Below are positions 33,650 to 45,077 of a stretch of 64,000 bases of DNA, in pieces. Under the pieces are notes generated by a model. That model did not search any database. It was given only the letters and a program-made list of their open reading frames with translations, and was not told where the DNA came from. The position numbers and the translations under genes are program-made. Location of the stretch: positions 60,140,691 to 60,204,690 of the forward strand of contig NC_079493.1 of the NCBI RefSeq assembly GCF_030052815.1. The letters are read 5' to 3'. How positions within the stretch are numbered: position 1 is the stretch's first letter; each line of letters starts with the position of its first letter. Source of the stretch: Hevea brasiliensis (taxonomy: Eukaryota; Streptophyta; Magnoliopsida; Malpighiales; Euphorbiaceae).

Positions 33650-35750
33650 TGAAGGAACAGAAGCGTGAAAAACACAAGTTTATACCATTGAATTCAAAAA
33701 TTTTCACCTAGGGTCACATGCACCATGCAAGACTTATTTTTATCTATTTGATTTCAATGATAAACAATATATTAAAACTCTTTTAATATGTTTTTGGATC
33801 TGTATTTGCCATTTAAGATTTTAAAATTAATCAGATTAATTTTAGAACCCTAGATTAAATCAAGAACGATTACACTAACCTCTTGATGCACTGCAGCGTG
33901 TCTGCGCCTTTGAGATTCGTCTTCAGGACACCAGATGTTATCCCTCTAGCTTGTCCACACCAAGAACACCTATGATAGCCCTTGAACAGCTTCTAAAGCT
34001 TTTTCTATTAATTAGAAATTCAAGTTCTGCCTTTTAAGAGATTAGAGATGTAAACAGGACACTAGAAACAATTTCTAGTGTTCTTAATTTAAAAGATTGA
34101 TGGCTAATCTCTTTGAATTGATGAGAGATGAAGAAGAATAGACGAAAAACCTCAAAGTGGCATGAAAAAGGAGAGGAGTGGCTGCTGGTTGCTTTTCTTT
34201 TCATAACAACACTTAAATAGCTAGGTTAACACATCAAACCCTTGCCACATGTCACCCTTTGACTAGCTCTAGGTTTAAGTGACCCAATCACATTTTGCCA
34301 AGTGTCAAACCTATATTTAATCTTGATTTTAATCATCTTACATGATTAAAAAACATTTGGCAAGCTTATGTGTAATCCCATATGTCACCATCTCATAATG
34401 CCACGTGTCACACTGTGAAATGATCAAAATGCCCCTGTGTCTTAATTTTGAGTTCTTAAATCAAAAAAATTATTTTTCTTCTTCTAATTAATTTATATCA
34501 AATATAAATTAATTAATTAATCTCTATTAATTAATTTCTCATTAATTAAATTCATATTTAAATACTTTAAATATAAATTTAATTTATACTACACATCCAA
34601 TAATGTAGATTTGGGTTCAAGTCATGCTAGGGACTTTGCAATTTAATTGCAAACTAAACCTATTTAATTAATCAATTAAACTCTTTAATTAATTAATTAA
34701 ATCATATTTAAATAGGTGATAACTTGTGTATGTGTGTGACTTCCTAGGCTCATCACTAATTGGCAATGAGACATGATATCAACTCTTAATATCATCAGAA
34801 CTCTTTCTTACCATAAATGATTTCTCTAAATCATTTTATGAACCTCATAGACCATGGTTAACACCTAGCATAGCATGCCATGGCCACCCAATTAGTAATA
34901 AGGTTTACCTTAAATGAACCTATAATCATAGGTGACCCTGCACTAGAATCTCTCATTACAAAATCCCAACTCAAGTCAAGTCATGGTTTATGTCAAACTC
35001 CATTTGCTATGAATATTATGTTCTCTTTTAATTCCAGTTCTTGATTAAAAGATTTTCTCATAAAAACTCTTTCTCGAATAAATCTATCTGTCTCCGCCAG
35101 AACTTGAAATATCAAGAACAATTAAATGAACATAGGATTTTATCTCTATTTACTTAGAGGAACAGATTCCATCTTGATCAACACCTACCTCCATATATAA
35201 CTAGTAGGAGCCAACACATATCCATATACCCATACACAGTACAAGTATGAAAGCAGTATCAAACTCAAACTACCTATATACAAGATAACTGTGCTATCTC
35301 AGGTCTAAAGATTATATGCACTGATATGATTTATGATAAAATATTGACAAGAGTAACTCCATGTGCTTGTCATAAGTGTCACTGGTTCGGCCTACTTATC
35401 ATTTATAAGTGCCTATCATGTTTGTTATATGGCATGAGACTCACCATTCCATCTTATTTATATCTCATAAAAATAACTTGGGAACAAACATGAATACAAT
35501 CTTTCTGGATAAGTCATGTCCTTATTATGAAGTATTCTCGATTGTGAACCTATTTATGATACTTTGTGCTAGAAATATTGTCACTTATATTCTTAACAAC
35601 TTAAGAATAATATTTCTAACAAAATATCAATGGACCTTTTCTATTACACATAAATATATTATGTAAACGAAAAAGTGGAAATGTCTTTTATTAATAAAAA
35701 TATGTACAAGATACATACTAAATGATATGCTCTAGGGCATACTACTAACA
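33650..35750 (-). repeat. Copia-2 5' LTR (right, 2101 bp)
   Basis: Matches the left LTR closely, apart from a cluster of small differences at about 34925-35115. Motif copies tgccacatgtca (34243) and tgccacgtgtca (34399) are the reversed U3 repeats. The 85-codon antisense ORF is on plus at 35409-35666. Confidence 0.95.
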
Positions 35751-35755
35751 AGGAG

Positions 35756-37228
35756 CAATTAGAAAAGAAAATTCCTATAACTCTTTGCAAGCTAGAAAGG
35801 ATCTTTCCACCTTCATTCTTTGACATTATGGTGCATTTGCCTATGCATTTGGCTAATGAAACTAAAATTGGTGGACCAGTACAATATCGTTGGATGTACC
35901 CAAAAAAATGAGCATTATATTCATTTAAGTCATGTATTCGTAATAGAGCTTGTGTAGAGGGTTCAATTGCAGAGGCATACATTGCAAATGAGTGCATGAC
36001 TCTTTGCTCAAGGTACTTGCATGACATTGAGACAAAGTTCAATCGAATGGAGCGTAACTATGATGGTGGTAGTAATAAAAATAAAGGAGGCTTATCAATT
36101 TTCTCCAAAGTAGGACGAGGATTAGGTGCTAGTAAAACTCGTGATCTTGATACACAAGAGTGGGAGCAATCTCATATTTATGTATTAAAGAATTGTGATG
36201 AAGTCCAGCCATACATCGAGTATGATATTTTTTTTTGTTTATTCATATTGTATTTACTCTTTTTTTTTTTAATTTGTCACAATCGCCTATAATCCTCTTT
36301 TTTTTTTTTTTTTTTTGTTTTTTTTTTACCACCCCTTAGAGAGTATTCACAATTGCCAGCAACCAATTTAGTAGCTATGTCAGAAGGCCAATGGAATAAA
36401 AATTTTGTTAGATGGTTTAAGACGAAAGTAAGTACACTTTAAGTTTTGTATGTAATTTGAGTAATTAATTATTTCAATTGTTTGCAACCATTAGGAATTG
36501 ATTTTTCACTTTTTCAAACAAATTTTTTTTTATAGGTTGCATGGTTGCATAAAAATGACTCAAGTCCAATGATGGGAGCCCTACTCTCATTATCACGCGG
36601 TCCTGCTCGATATGTGACATCTTTTTATGGTTACATTGTCAATGGGTATAGGTTTCATACTGAATATCATGACCAAGGTTTGAGGACACAAAATAGTGGA
36701 GCTATTGTAATTGGAGATATTGGTGATGAAGTTAACAACATAGATTACTACGGTGTCTTAACTGAGATTATTCAATTGCAATATCTTGGAGGAAGACGTG
36801 TGGTGTTATTTCGTTGTAATTGGTGGGGTGTTTATGATCGAGTGAGGGGGGTTAAGATTGATGAATATGGGGGGGGGGGGGGTGTTAGTGTTAATTATAA
36901 ATGAACTTTGAAAACAAATGAACCTTTCATTTTAGCTAACCAAGCATCACAAGTCTTTTATGTTCCAGACAATATTCACAAAGGCTGGCATTGTGTGATA
37001 AAGGCACATCCTCGAGATTTTTATGACATCCCATTAGAAGAAGACATTGACCCCATTGATTTGAATCAATTAGGTGAAGCATATCAAGCTGATGAATCTG
37101 TCAATCTTGAATTTGGAGAAACAAATACAGTTGATGCAAATAACCAAATTAGTTGGAAGAGGATGGATATAGAGCCACAAATAATTGATATATCTTCAAC
37201 ACAGAAGAAAAGAAAACATGGATCATGA
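35756..37228 (+). pseudogene. CACTA TNP2 transposase, 3' part (after the Copia-2 insertion)
   Basis: Continues the frame from DVLE as QLEKKIPITLCKLERIFPPS, the start of DUF4218, with HLPMHLANE and GPVQYRWMYP. A TGA at about 35909 interrupts, then CIRNRA, EGSIAEAYIANECMTLCSRYL and an acidic tail follow. Likely introns: 36220-36339 (gtatga..ccttag) and 36428-36535 (gtaagt..tatag). The last exon (36536-37228) encodes DUF4216: VAWLHKND, then LGGRRVVLFRCNWWGVYD, KTNEPFILANQASQVFYV and GWHCVIKA. A run of 14 Gs (36869-36882) expands a Gly-Gly in frame, and a TGA follows at 36902. The final stop is after KKRKHGS. The product is not expressible as one protein, even without Copia-2. Confidence 0.9.
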
Positions 37229-37476
37229 AGTTTATTTAATTATTATTGTTTGAATGCTAGTGTATAATGTTTCTTTTCAAAATAAACTCTATAATATATA
37301 CATAATTTATTTTGGATGTTTATGTGTAATTAAGTTATTCAATGTAGTTTTACATTTCATTTTGTCTTTTTCCCATATTTTATTAATGTTGTTTCCCATA
37401 TTTATTTATGTCATGATATATTTTGTTGATTTGAAAAAAAATTCACATATATTTGATGTGCTAATATTCCAGGTAA

Positions 37477-39328
37477 ATGACGCTAGAAATGGGGTCACAA
37501 AAAAAGAAAGGACTTAGGACAAATATAGTGAAGAGTTCATTTATACCACCGGGTGCATTAAGAAGGGCAAGGGGACATGGACATCAATCAAGATAATTTT
37601 TACCTATGACATCCACACAAAGTCAAACTGCATCAATTGCACGTTGTTCGTTAGAGCCACATAATGACATCTCTATTTTTCAAGATATTGATCATAAGGA
37701 AGAAGATGGTGGAGTACAAGAACAAATACTTGAACAAGTGCATGAAGGTTCAACTCCTATTTTTCTATTTCATTCAGGGTTATGAATTTAGTTTACATTA
37801 ATAATTTATTTTTTATTTTTAATATTGATAAATTTTGATACTGCAGAATGTAATACAACAAGGCAACATCAAAGTAATAATAATCCAGCTCAGAAAGAAA
37901 CACAAGAAGGTTCAAATAATTATTGTCATAAGTATTATTAATAATTTATATTTATTATTGATGCATTATTTCTATATCATTAATGAAGTTCTAAGGACTA
38001 TTTTATTTAGGTATTTCCACTATACAAAAGAAGAGAAAAATAAGAGGAATGAACAAGGGTAAAAAGATTGCTGCACTTAAGGATGTAGAGAAACTGGATG
38101 TGGTTTTTTATAATAATCGAGTTGTTGGAGAAAATCATACAGAATGGTCAAGACATTTGGGCAAAATAGTGCGTGACCCAAACATTTGTCCAATAAGAGT
38201 GCACTCATGGAAGCAAATTGGAGAAGATGCAAAAGATCATATGTGGGATTCATTCAAGGTACCTTTACTTTTAATAAAACATTAGATTAATTTAATTTGC
38301 ATCTATTCATTCATTCTTCTTTTTTTTTTTTTTGTAGGAGACATTTAAAAATGTTGACATTGAGCTATATCGAGAAAAGACTTTAGAGCATATGAATCAT
38401 TTGTGGAATAATTAGAGAGGGGATTTGAAACGCCACAATATAAAGCCTTGTGGTTCTTTTCCAGAGATGTTGAAAAATGTTCCTCAAGGGATGCATCAAG
38501 AAGATTGGGAGTGGTTAGTTAAGAACCATTTTTGCACCAAAAAATTTAAGGTATGACATTTTATTTTACCAATATTAGAAATTATGTAAATTAAATATAA
38601 GTATTTTTATCTTTAGTTTTATTATTTTTTAGAAGGGTTAACATAATGTTTTTAAATACCTTTTTTAATATAGGAAACAAGTGTTCGAAACTATGAAAAT
38701 AGGAAAAATTTAACTATGCTTCATCGTACTGGTAGCAAACCTTACAGACAAATTATCTATGATTTGGTAATGTTAGTGAAATTTTTTCATGCTTTTGCAT
38801 TTTAGAGATTAAATATATTATGCTATTGTGTAACAATATCGTATTTTGTAAAGGGAGGCAAGGATGGCAATCCACCAGACATTGGAACTATATTCTTTGA
38901 AACTCATAAGAAGGGTGCAAATTTGGTTGACTCTACTGTTCAAGAGAAATATGTATGTTATATTACTTTTATTGCAAATCTGTTTCTTTTCATATATTGT
39001 TTTATTTGTGTCATTGATTAATCATAATTATTATAGGATCAAATACGTGATGTCATCCAATCCAACCCTTCTTTTGTCTCATATAGAGGTTGTAGAACAA
39101 TGTTTTGAAACACGACATCGTGATCAAGTTATTGGTTATGGGGGTGGAATAAAGGTAAAAGAAGTTAAGAAATCTCATTCCAATGTTGGCCTTCAAGAGG
39201 AGAATCAATTGCTTAAGGATTGTTTGTCTGAAGTAGAAACTAGGATGAAACACCTGGAGGACTTATTATTGAGCCAATACTCTAATGCTCCATCTAGAAC
39301 TCCTCTATCTACAGATCAATCTACATGA
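37477..39328 (+). pseudogene. Second CACTA gene: Ptta/En-Spm plant transposase family (Transposase_24-like)
   Basis: Multi-exon gene downstream of TNP2 on the same strand. Readable exons: from ATG 37477 (MGSQKKKGLRTN..PPGALRRARG); 37847-37915 or so; 38012-38259 (KLDVVFYNNRVVGENHTEWS, GKIVRDPNICPIRVHSWKQI, MWDSFK, donor gtacct); 38338-38550 (ETFKNVDIELYREKTLEHMN, CGSFPEML, WEWLVKNHF); 38674-38766 (NRKNLTMLHRTGSKPY); 38854-38952 (GGKDGNPPDIGTIFFETHKK); and 39036-39328 (IGYGGGIKVKEVK, then a heptad-like EENQLLKDCLSEVETRMKHLEDLL). Transposase_24-type proteins have this Trp-rich core, the THKK and IGYGGGIK motifs and a C-terminal coiled coil. Lesions: TGA/TAG stops in exon 1 and after LWNN, and a frameshift at about 39070. 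The role is probably accessory (DNA-binding, TNPA-like), by analogy. Confidence 0.82.
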
Positions 39329-39730
39329 TTGTGATAAGGTAAATTATCTTCTTTTTCATCTACTATATTCTTTATATTGTTTTTAATATAGGTCATATTT
39401 TAAGTTGTACATTTACAAATGGAAATATAATATTCACTATTATATATTTATTAAAGATAAATTGTATATAATTTAATTAAAGAGCACAGAAATCGGATTG
39501 CAAGTTGATGAATATTTTTGAATTTATGTTTTATGCAAGTTGTGAATTTGAATTATTTGTTTGAAATTTTGAAAATATTCAAAATACAAACGGAGCTTTG
39601 CCGAATTTTTTATTTGATATATTATACTTAAACTGTTTAGAAATAAAATATTAACAAATTTTAAGTTAAATGTGAAACTCATTTCAAGCTATTAGTGGAT
39701 TTCATAGTTGTTGCAATCTAATTATATTTT
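39329..39730. other. CACTA 3' untranslated/spacer sequence
   Basis: AT-rich, no ORF or repeat recognised. It ends with atttt (39726-39730), the target duplication of the TRIM. Confidence 0.45.
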
Positions 39731-40130
39731 TGTAACACCCTAGGCAAATCCCACATTGGCAAAACACGGAAGAGATGCTGGGTTTATAAGTTGGTGATTC
39801 GTAACTCCTAGTGACGCGTTTTAAAACCGTGAGAGCTTCAGTCCAGAGCGGACAATATCACTAGTGGGCCGGCCCATTACATTTGTGGTATCAGAGCCGC
39901 TCTGCGTGCAACCTTGAACGATGGTGGGGCAAACCTCAGCGAGGGGGGGGTGGATTGTAACACCCTAGGTAAATCCCACATCGACAAAACACGGGAGAGA
40001 TGCTGGGTTTATAAGTTGGTGGTTCGTAACTCCTAGTGACGCATTTTAACTCCTAGTTACGAACCACCAACTTATAAACCCAGCGTCTCTGCCGTGTTTT
40101 GTCGATGTGGGATTTGCCTAAGGTGTTACA
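39731..40130 (+). mobile_element. TRIM-like short LTR element with fold-back 3' end (400 bp)
   Basis: 5' LTR 39731-39881 (tgtaacaccc to cattaca, 151 bp), primer-like site tggtatcagagcc (from 39886), a 74-bp internal region ending in a G-rich tract (39941-39953) and a 3' LTR starting at 39956. After about 90 bp the 3' LTR stops and is replaced by an inverted copy of its own first 75 bp, ending ggtgttaca at 40130. The whole unit is flanked by exact atttt repeats (39726-39730, 40131-40135). No coding capacity. TRIMs rely on other elements' enzymes. It is not Cassandra: I see no 5S rRNA-like sequence. Confidence 0.82.
39956..40130. repeat. Inverted repeat (about 75-bp arms) at the TRIM 3' end
   Basis: Left arm about 39956-40030, right arm about 40056-40130, with about 25 bp between. 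Both outer ends are the LTR start (tgtaacacc), which gives the element identical inverted termini on its right side. Confidence 0.85.
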
Positions 40131-40479
40131 ATTTTTATATTTTGGTGCAAATGTGATTATACAAATAGTGAAAGCATTGAAGTAATTTTTTTGGGTGAAG
40201 GTGTTCAAAAGTAACTTAGAAGATATTGTTGAATTTTATTTCAGTCTTCACATATTTATAGTTTTCTTATTGACATAAACAAATTAAGTTGAAATAATTA
40301 ATATTAAACCGACATTTGAGACGGTTGTTATGACATTTTTCATATTGATGTACGAATGTTATTTTACTTATGAAGCATATTATTTATTATTATTAATTGC
40401 TTATTAAATTTTTTAGTGTTTTAAAAGTTAACATAATTAAATCATCATCATTAATGATGATTTTTGTATTCATATTGAT

Positions 40480-41059
40480 TGTTAATCACCTCTTTTTGTT
40501 ATTGTTAATATGTTTTCACAACTATTTTTATGATTGTTAATCATTTTTAACGACTGTTTTGCATCGTTGTTATCAATTTTTAATGTTAATCCTCAATTAT
40601 TTTCAATGACTACTTTTTACTATCGTTAGTAATTTTTAACGATCATCATTTGCTCTCGTTAATACTTGTTAACGAGATTTTTTTTAATTGTTAATAACCA
40701 TTAACGAGCATTATTTGTTGTTGTTAATATTTTTTAACTACCAATTTTTTCATTGTTAATAGTTTTTAGAGGCCGTTACATTGCAAAATAATGATCTTTT
40801 AATTTAAATTTGATGACCATTTACTCCGCTGTTAATAAAATTAACGATGGCTAAAATAGTCGTTAATACTATAATTTTAACAATCGCTTATTGTGTCCTT
40901 GTTATTAGTATCAACGACGAGTTATATAAAGTCCTCGTTAAACTTTTTAACGACGGAGCCTATAATGACGACTTAACGACCAACTTTTGTGGTTGTTAAT
41001 TATTATTAACGACCACTTTTTAACTTTTAATGATGATTTTTCCTCTCGTTAAATATTAA
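40480..41059. repeat. CACTA right subterminal repeat region (TTAACGA motifs)
   Basis: The motif ttaacga or a close variant occurs around ten times on both strands, becoming denser towards the terminus, mixed with runs of gttaat. Such arrays in CACTA elements are binding sites for the accessory transposase; binding here is by analogy. Confidence 0.75.
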
Positions 41060-41072
41060 TTTTCTTGTAGTG
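41060..41072. repeat. CACTA right terminal inverted repeat
   Basis: ttttcttgtagtg is the reverse complement of CACTACAAGAAAA, a standard plant CACTA end. The base after it starts a gypsy-C LTR segment. The 3-bp target duplication (ctg) cannot be checked because the left end is missing. Confidence 0.88.
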
Positions 41073-41180
41073 CTGTTTATTATCACTGAAGTGTGGTTCC
41101 AGATATCCTGACTTGTCCGTACTGATATTAGGTCACCAGAGTAGTTGAATGTACGGACTACGTAAAGTGAGGGCGTTACA
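41073..41180 (-). repeat. Start of a gypsy-C-type LTR (108 bp)
   Basis: Aligns to 13360-13461 with few changes and ends gggcgttaca, the reverse complement of TGTAACGCCC. The next bases (ccaac) are internal Gypsy-A LTR sequence. I infer that it is the missing start of the Gypsy-C right LTR, separated from 17213-19505 by the CACTA. Confidence 0.8.
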
Positions 41181-44100
41181 CCAACAGTTCAAACGGATCA
41201 AAAATCTGAGTTCCAGTAGAAAAGTTATGCAATTCTGAAACCTAAGTGCCCTTTTGACACTTTCTGTCCAGAGAGCATAAAGGCAGTCGAAAGTAGGAAG
41301 TTTGGCTACCGAAGTTCATTCTTTGAATCATGGTTTTTAAGCGTTAAAAGCCATTTTGTCCAGAGAGGAATCTGGCAGCCAAAAGTGGGCACTTCGACAG
41401 TCGTAAGTGACTTTTTAAAAGCTCGTTTTCTCTCTTCCTCTTCTCACTGTCGCCACTCTCTTCCCATTCTCTCTCTTTTCTTTCATTTCCCCCATTTGCA
41501 ATCTCCCTCTACTCTTGATTTCCTCACTTTTCTTTCATCGGTTCTCCATTTAAAAAGTAGAAAACATCAAAGTGCTCTTTGATCCGATTTAAGCAAGAAG
41601 AATAAGGAATTTAGAAGGGAAAATTAAAGATTTGAAGTTGGACAATTGAGGTAAGTTTCTTTTCATGCTAGATTAGTTGTACAAGCTTTGATTTAAGGTG
41701 GATTATGGGAAAAATTACATGAGAAAGCATGAAAATCATGCAAGAATGAAGAGGAGTGATTTTGGCCAATTTGGGAAAAATTAGGGTTTGGTGTATTTTA
41801 GTTAAATTAACGATAAATTGAAGTTAAATTAAAGTAGTATGCATGATTGGGGTAAAGAAATTGCATTAAATTTGTATAAATTGAATTATGGAAGATTATA
41901 GTTCATGGGGAAATTAGGGCTTTGGTGCTAGAGAGTGAAATTGATGTGTGTAATATTAAATTATGACTACTTAGCATGAATTGAATGTGAATTGACCTAG
42001 GATTGATGAATGGATGTAATGAAATGGTAGGATTGAGAAAAATTGTAAACTAGGGGTTTGAAAAATTGGGAGTTTTTGTGCTATGAGTACTATAAATGTA
42101 TTAATAATAAATTACGGTCATTTGGGATGAGTTAAATGTGAATTTATGTTGGTTAGTGACAGTACTTGAAGGAATTAAAATTTGAACCTAGGGCAAAATT
42201 TACACACTGAGTCTAGTGTGTTTGGCAGCCTATAAGTTGAGCTACATGACTCCAATTAGTGTAAAACCAATTGGAAATGAAACTTAAGACATAGGGATAG
42301 AATTTTCATGAAGAGACCTCATTTAGAAACTACCTAGAAATTGCCTAAAATGAAATTCTGGAGTCTGCAGTGTGCTGACGTGAACAGTAAACTTTGTAAG
42401 GCCATAACTCTCTTTTGAAAACTCAAATTTAAGTGATTTTCAAACCGATGGAAACTTTAAACATAGAAGAACATTTCATATGAAGAACTTTAGGCCAAAT
42501 CATGGACTTAACTTGATTAAATTTTTGAGTGAATTTGGATCAATAAATCTGCCAGAACTGGAATAGTCTTGTGAACAGTCACGTGAATAGTAACCACTGT
42601 TTTGGTCATAACTTGAGTTACAAAACTCCAAATGGATTAATTCAAAAAGGGAATTAAAGCTAGAACACTAAGGAACAACTTTGATGAAGGAAAGTCAGCT
42701 AAATTCCCATTGTACAAGGTCCAATAGAACAGTAGAAATAAGTGACTCAAAACTGAATTTTTGGAATTTCACCTAAGGAGCTTAGAAATTTAATTGGCAA
42801 TCAATGCCAACATAAATGTGACTTATAATGTGACTTATAATGTGGTATGTGGGGATAATTAGAATTAGCATATCTATTTAGTATGAAAAATTCAATATTT
42901 GACTTGAATAGTGAGGTGAATAGTAACCTCAAATATAATAATTGCAAAAAACCCCAAAGCTTATAAATTTTCTTAGATAATTTAAGTATACAAAATTTAA
43001 TCATTAGATTTATTAGTTAGGCAAAAATTGAATAGATAATGAAATACTTTAATTTTGTGTTTCAGCGGGAAATAAGCCTTCCGAGGAAGGAAATACACGG
43101 GAGTGAATTAAGACGAGCTATCATACGAGGTTTGCACACAATAAATGTTTTTCACTTCTTACTTGATATTGGAACATTTATTTACATGTTTGTATTCAAA
43201 TGGTGCTTATTAATCCTTTAAGAAAAGTTTTGTTACCTACTTTAAAATGGAGATTTGAAATGAAATTTGTTTAATGATTGCATTAAATATTTTTGAACAC
43301 TATAGTATTGAATTTGATTTTGGATTCACAATTGGCATGGCAATACCACTATGTGCCTACTCTGTTTATGGGGTTGAGTTTGATTATTTTCCTTACTCTC
43401 TGGCTTACCAGTTTGAGGTTGAGTTCGAATGAGTACTTATATAGCTAGCTAGCCACCTCCCTCATTGATTTCAATTAGTGGGGTTGAGATTGCTTTGTCG
43501 TGGTGTGCAACACAACATTATTTGGAAATTTTGTATCATGACCTAAGTTATGTATTGAGTGGCATCATTGTGGATTGTAAATTGTTTGATAAAATTGTAT
43601 TATAAATGTTGATTTAAAAATTGTGAAAATGCATGTGAAAGATTTTAAGATTGCTGTTTATTGATGAATGATTATTTTAGTAAATTTAAATTTTTATTAT
43701 GCACCACTGAGTAAAATTACTCAGCGATAGCTTTATTTGGCTGTCCTAGATAAGAGAAAGGACAAAGCAGCAGAGTAAGCTGCTCTAGTGACAACAGGAC
43801 ATTTTGAGGATTTTTGTACGGGTATTTGTTTATACCCTTGTAAATTAGCTTGATGTAGATATTTTTAATTCATATGTATTTATGGAGCTAATTGAGCAGT
43901 TGTACATTAAAGCTTGTACTAATATAAATTTTGATTTTTTTCTTATAAATTGAGACTTGTATATGTAAATTAAATTAAATGCAATGTTGATGAGTTTTAT
44001 TGAAATGCGTTGAAATTGTGTTGGATTGAGAACTATTGGAGTTGGGTTTGAGAAAGAAATTTATTGGAAGTGCTTTCTTTTCAAGTTTTTGAAGAACTGT

Positions 44101-44367
44101 TTTATCAAAATACAGTCGGCATTCTGTCAAAATTTTTATAAAAATTTGTGAAAAAATTTATTTAACCAAAATGTTCCATTATGACATAAATTCCAATTAA
44201 AGGCTATTTAATAATGTTTTAGTACTACTTTAGAAGTTAAAATGAATGAAAATGGTTTCAAAATCCCTTGTAGTCTATCATAATGGGTTATTGGTAGGTG
44301 AAGTTTAGTAATCCATTAGGTATACTACGGGATCATGTTACGCCTTACGGAGGGGTAAGGTGTGACA
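41181..44367 (+). repeat. Gypsy-A 5' LTR, first 150 bp missing
   Basis: 41181 onward matches 50263-50486 of the 3' LTR, so 50113-50262 is what is absent. It ends ggtaaggtgtgaca, nine bases before the primer site. Full length would be about 3.34 kb. The only open frames (such as 41385-41582 and 43039-43221) are short and have no known domain. The reverse complement of its last 150 bp matches the start of 59469-62932. Confidence 0.88.
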
Positions 44368-44375
44368 TATTTTAG

Positions 44376-44391
44376 TGGTATCAAAGCATGG
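44376..44391 (+). other. Gypsy-A primer-binding site
   Basis: tggtatcaaagcatgg follows the LTR end by eight bases. It differs from the usual tRNA-Met site (tggtatcagagc) by one base. Confidence 0.8.
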
Positions 44392-44520
44392 TTTTGAAAT
44401 GAGTTTTGACTATGAATTGGAATATTTTCTTTGATAAGTACAACTGCTCAAGTGTTCTTAGTTGATACATATGACACTTACATCATGATTATGAACTAAT
44501 GGAGATAATTCTCCTTGTGT

Positions 44521-45072
44521 TTGTTATCAGGGAGTAGATAACCTCTTTGAAATTGGAATGGAAGAAGGAGATTATTCCGTTAAGCAATCTGTTGAGGTTG
44601 AGGCACAGGGGGAAGCTGCAGCTCTCTAGAATGTGAGCGGGTCATCCACTCCAGCTCCTCTAATGCCACAGTTTTCTGTTCAATTTGCTTAGTAGATGGT
44701 TGCATTGTTTCAACAAATGACTGGAAACCTGCCCATCCAAACCCAAACCCAAGCACTAGCAGTGCAAATAGGGTGTATTAGGATTGTCCTTTGGTGATCC
44801 AAGGACATTCTTTTTTATCTAATTTGATAGAAATGTCCTTCAGAGATTGTGATATTATCTTTGGCATGGATTGGTTAGCCACGCATCATGCAATGATTGA
44901 CTATAGACTAAAGACAGTCATTTTTGATCTCCCTCAGTATGGTGGTGTGGTAATACATAGGGAGAGGCAGCTAATGCCATAAAATCTCATTTCGGCTGCA
45001 CTAGCTACAAAAATGATCAGAAAGGGGTATGAAGCACACTTGGCACATGTGATAGACACCCAAGTGGGGAGT
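44521..45072 (+). pseudogene. Gypsy-A gag tail fused by deletion to the protease end
   Basis: 44530-44780 reads as a gag segment (Gln-rich, with QMTGNLPIQTQTQ) carrying several stops. From about 44782 it jumps to the C-terminal part of retropepsin and the linker: MSFRDCDIIFGMDWLATHHA, where D-x-I-x-G-M-D-W-L is the standard gypsy protease end. The rest of gag, the CCHC knuckle and the catalytic D-T/S-G are missing, so a deletion joined the two near 44780. A stop at 44980 precedes the linker (AALATKMIRKGYEAHL). The solo Copia LTR interrupts the linker. Confidence 0.82.
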
Positions 45073-45077
45073 CCAGC

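Larger units (their letters stand above)
25750..35750 (-). mobile_element. Copia-2: complete Ty1/copia element, 10,001 bp, inserted in TNP2
   Basis: Reversed relative to the window. Left LTR 25750-27859, internal 27860-33649, right LTR 33650-35750. Flanks are tggag (25745-25749) and aggag (35751-35755), a 5-bp target duplication with one mismatch; removing the element joins the TNP2 reading frame (DVLE to QLEKK). It is the best-preserved member of its family here and shows the full leader and gag that Copia-1 and Copia-4 partly lack. Confidence 0.96.
23618..41072 (+). mobile_element. CACTA (En/Spm) DNA transposon, left end missing
   Basis: It is defined by a TNP2 gene, a second Ptta/En-Spm-type gene, a right subterminal array of TTAACGA motifs and the right terminal repeat ttttcttgtagtg (41060-41072, reverse complement CACTACAAGAAAA). 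The right flank (ctgtttattatcactgaag) matches gypsy-C LTR at about 13363, so it sits in that LTR family. The left border is unknown; sequence back to 19506 may belong to it. It contains Copia-2 and a TRIM. Without inserts the visible part is about 7 kb. Confidence 0.85.

Noticed and set aside
39731..40130. Cassandra-type TRIM with 5S rRNA promoter
   Set aside because: No 5S-like box sequences are visible in the LTR.
39731..40130. MITE
   Set aside because: It has a primer-binding-like site, a G-rich tract and direct LTRs. The inverted repeat affects only the 3' side.
41385..41582. Small Ser/Phe-rich ORF in the Gypsy-A 5' LTR
   Set aside because: It comes from a pyrimidine-rich LTR stretch (ctctcttcctc and the like), typical of a promoter-proximal leader, with no domain.
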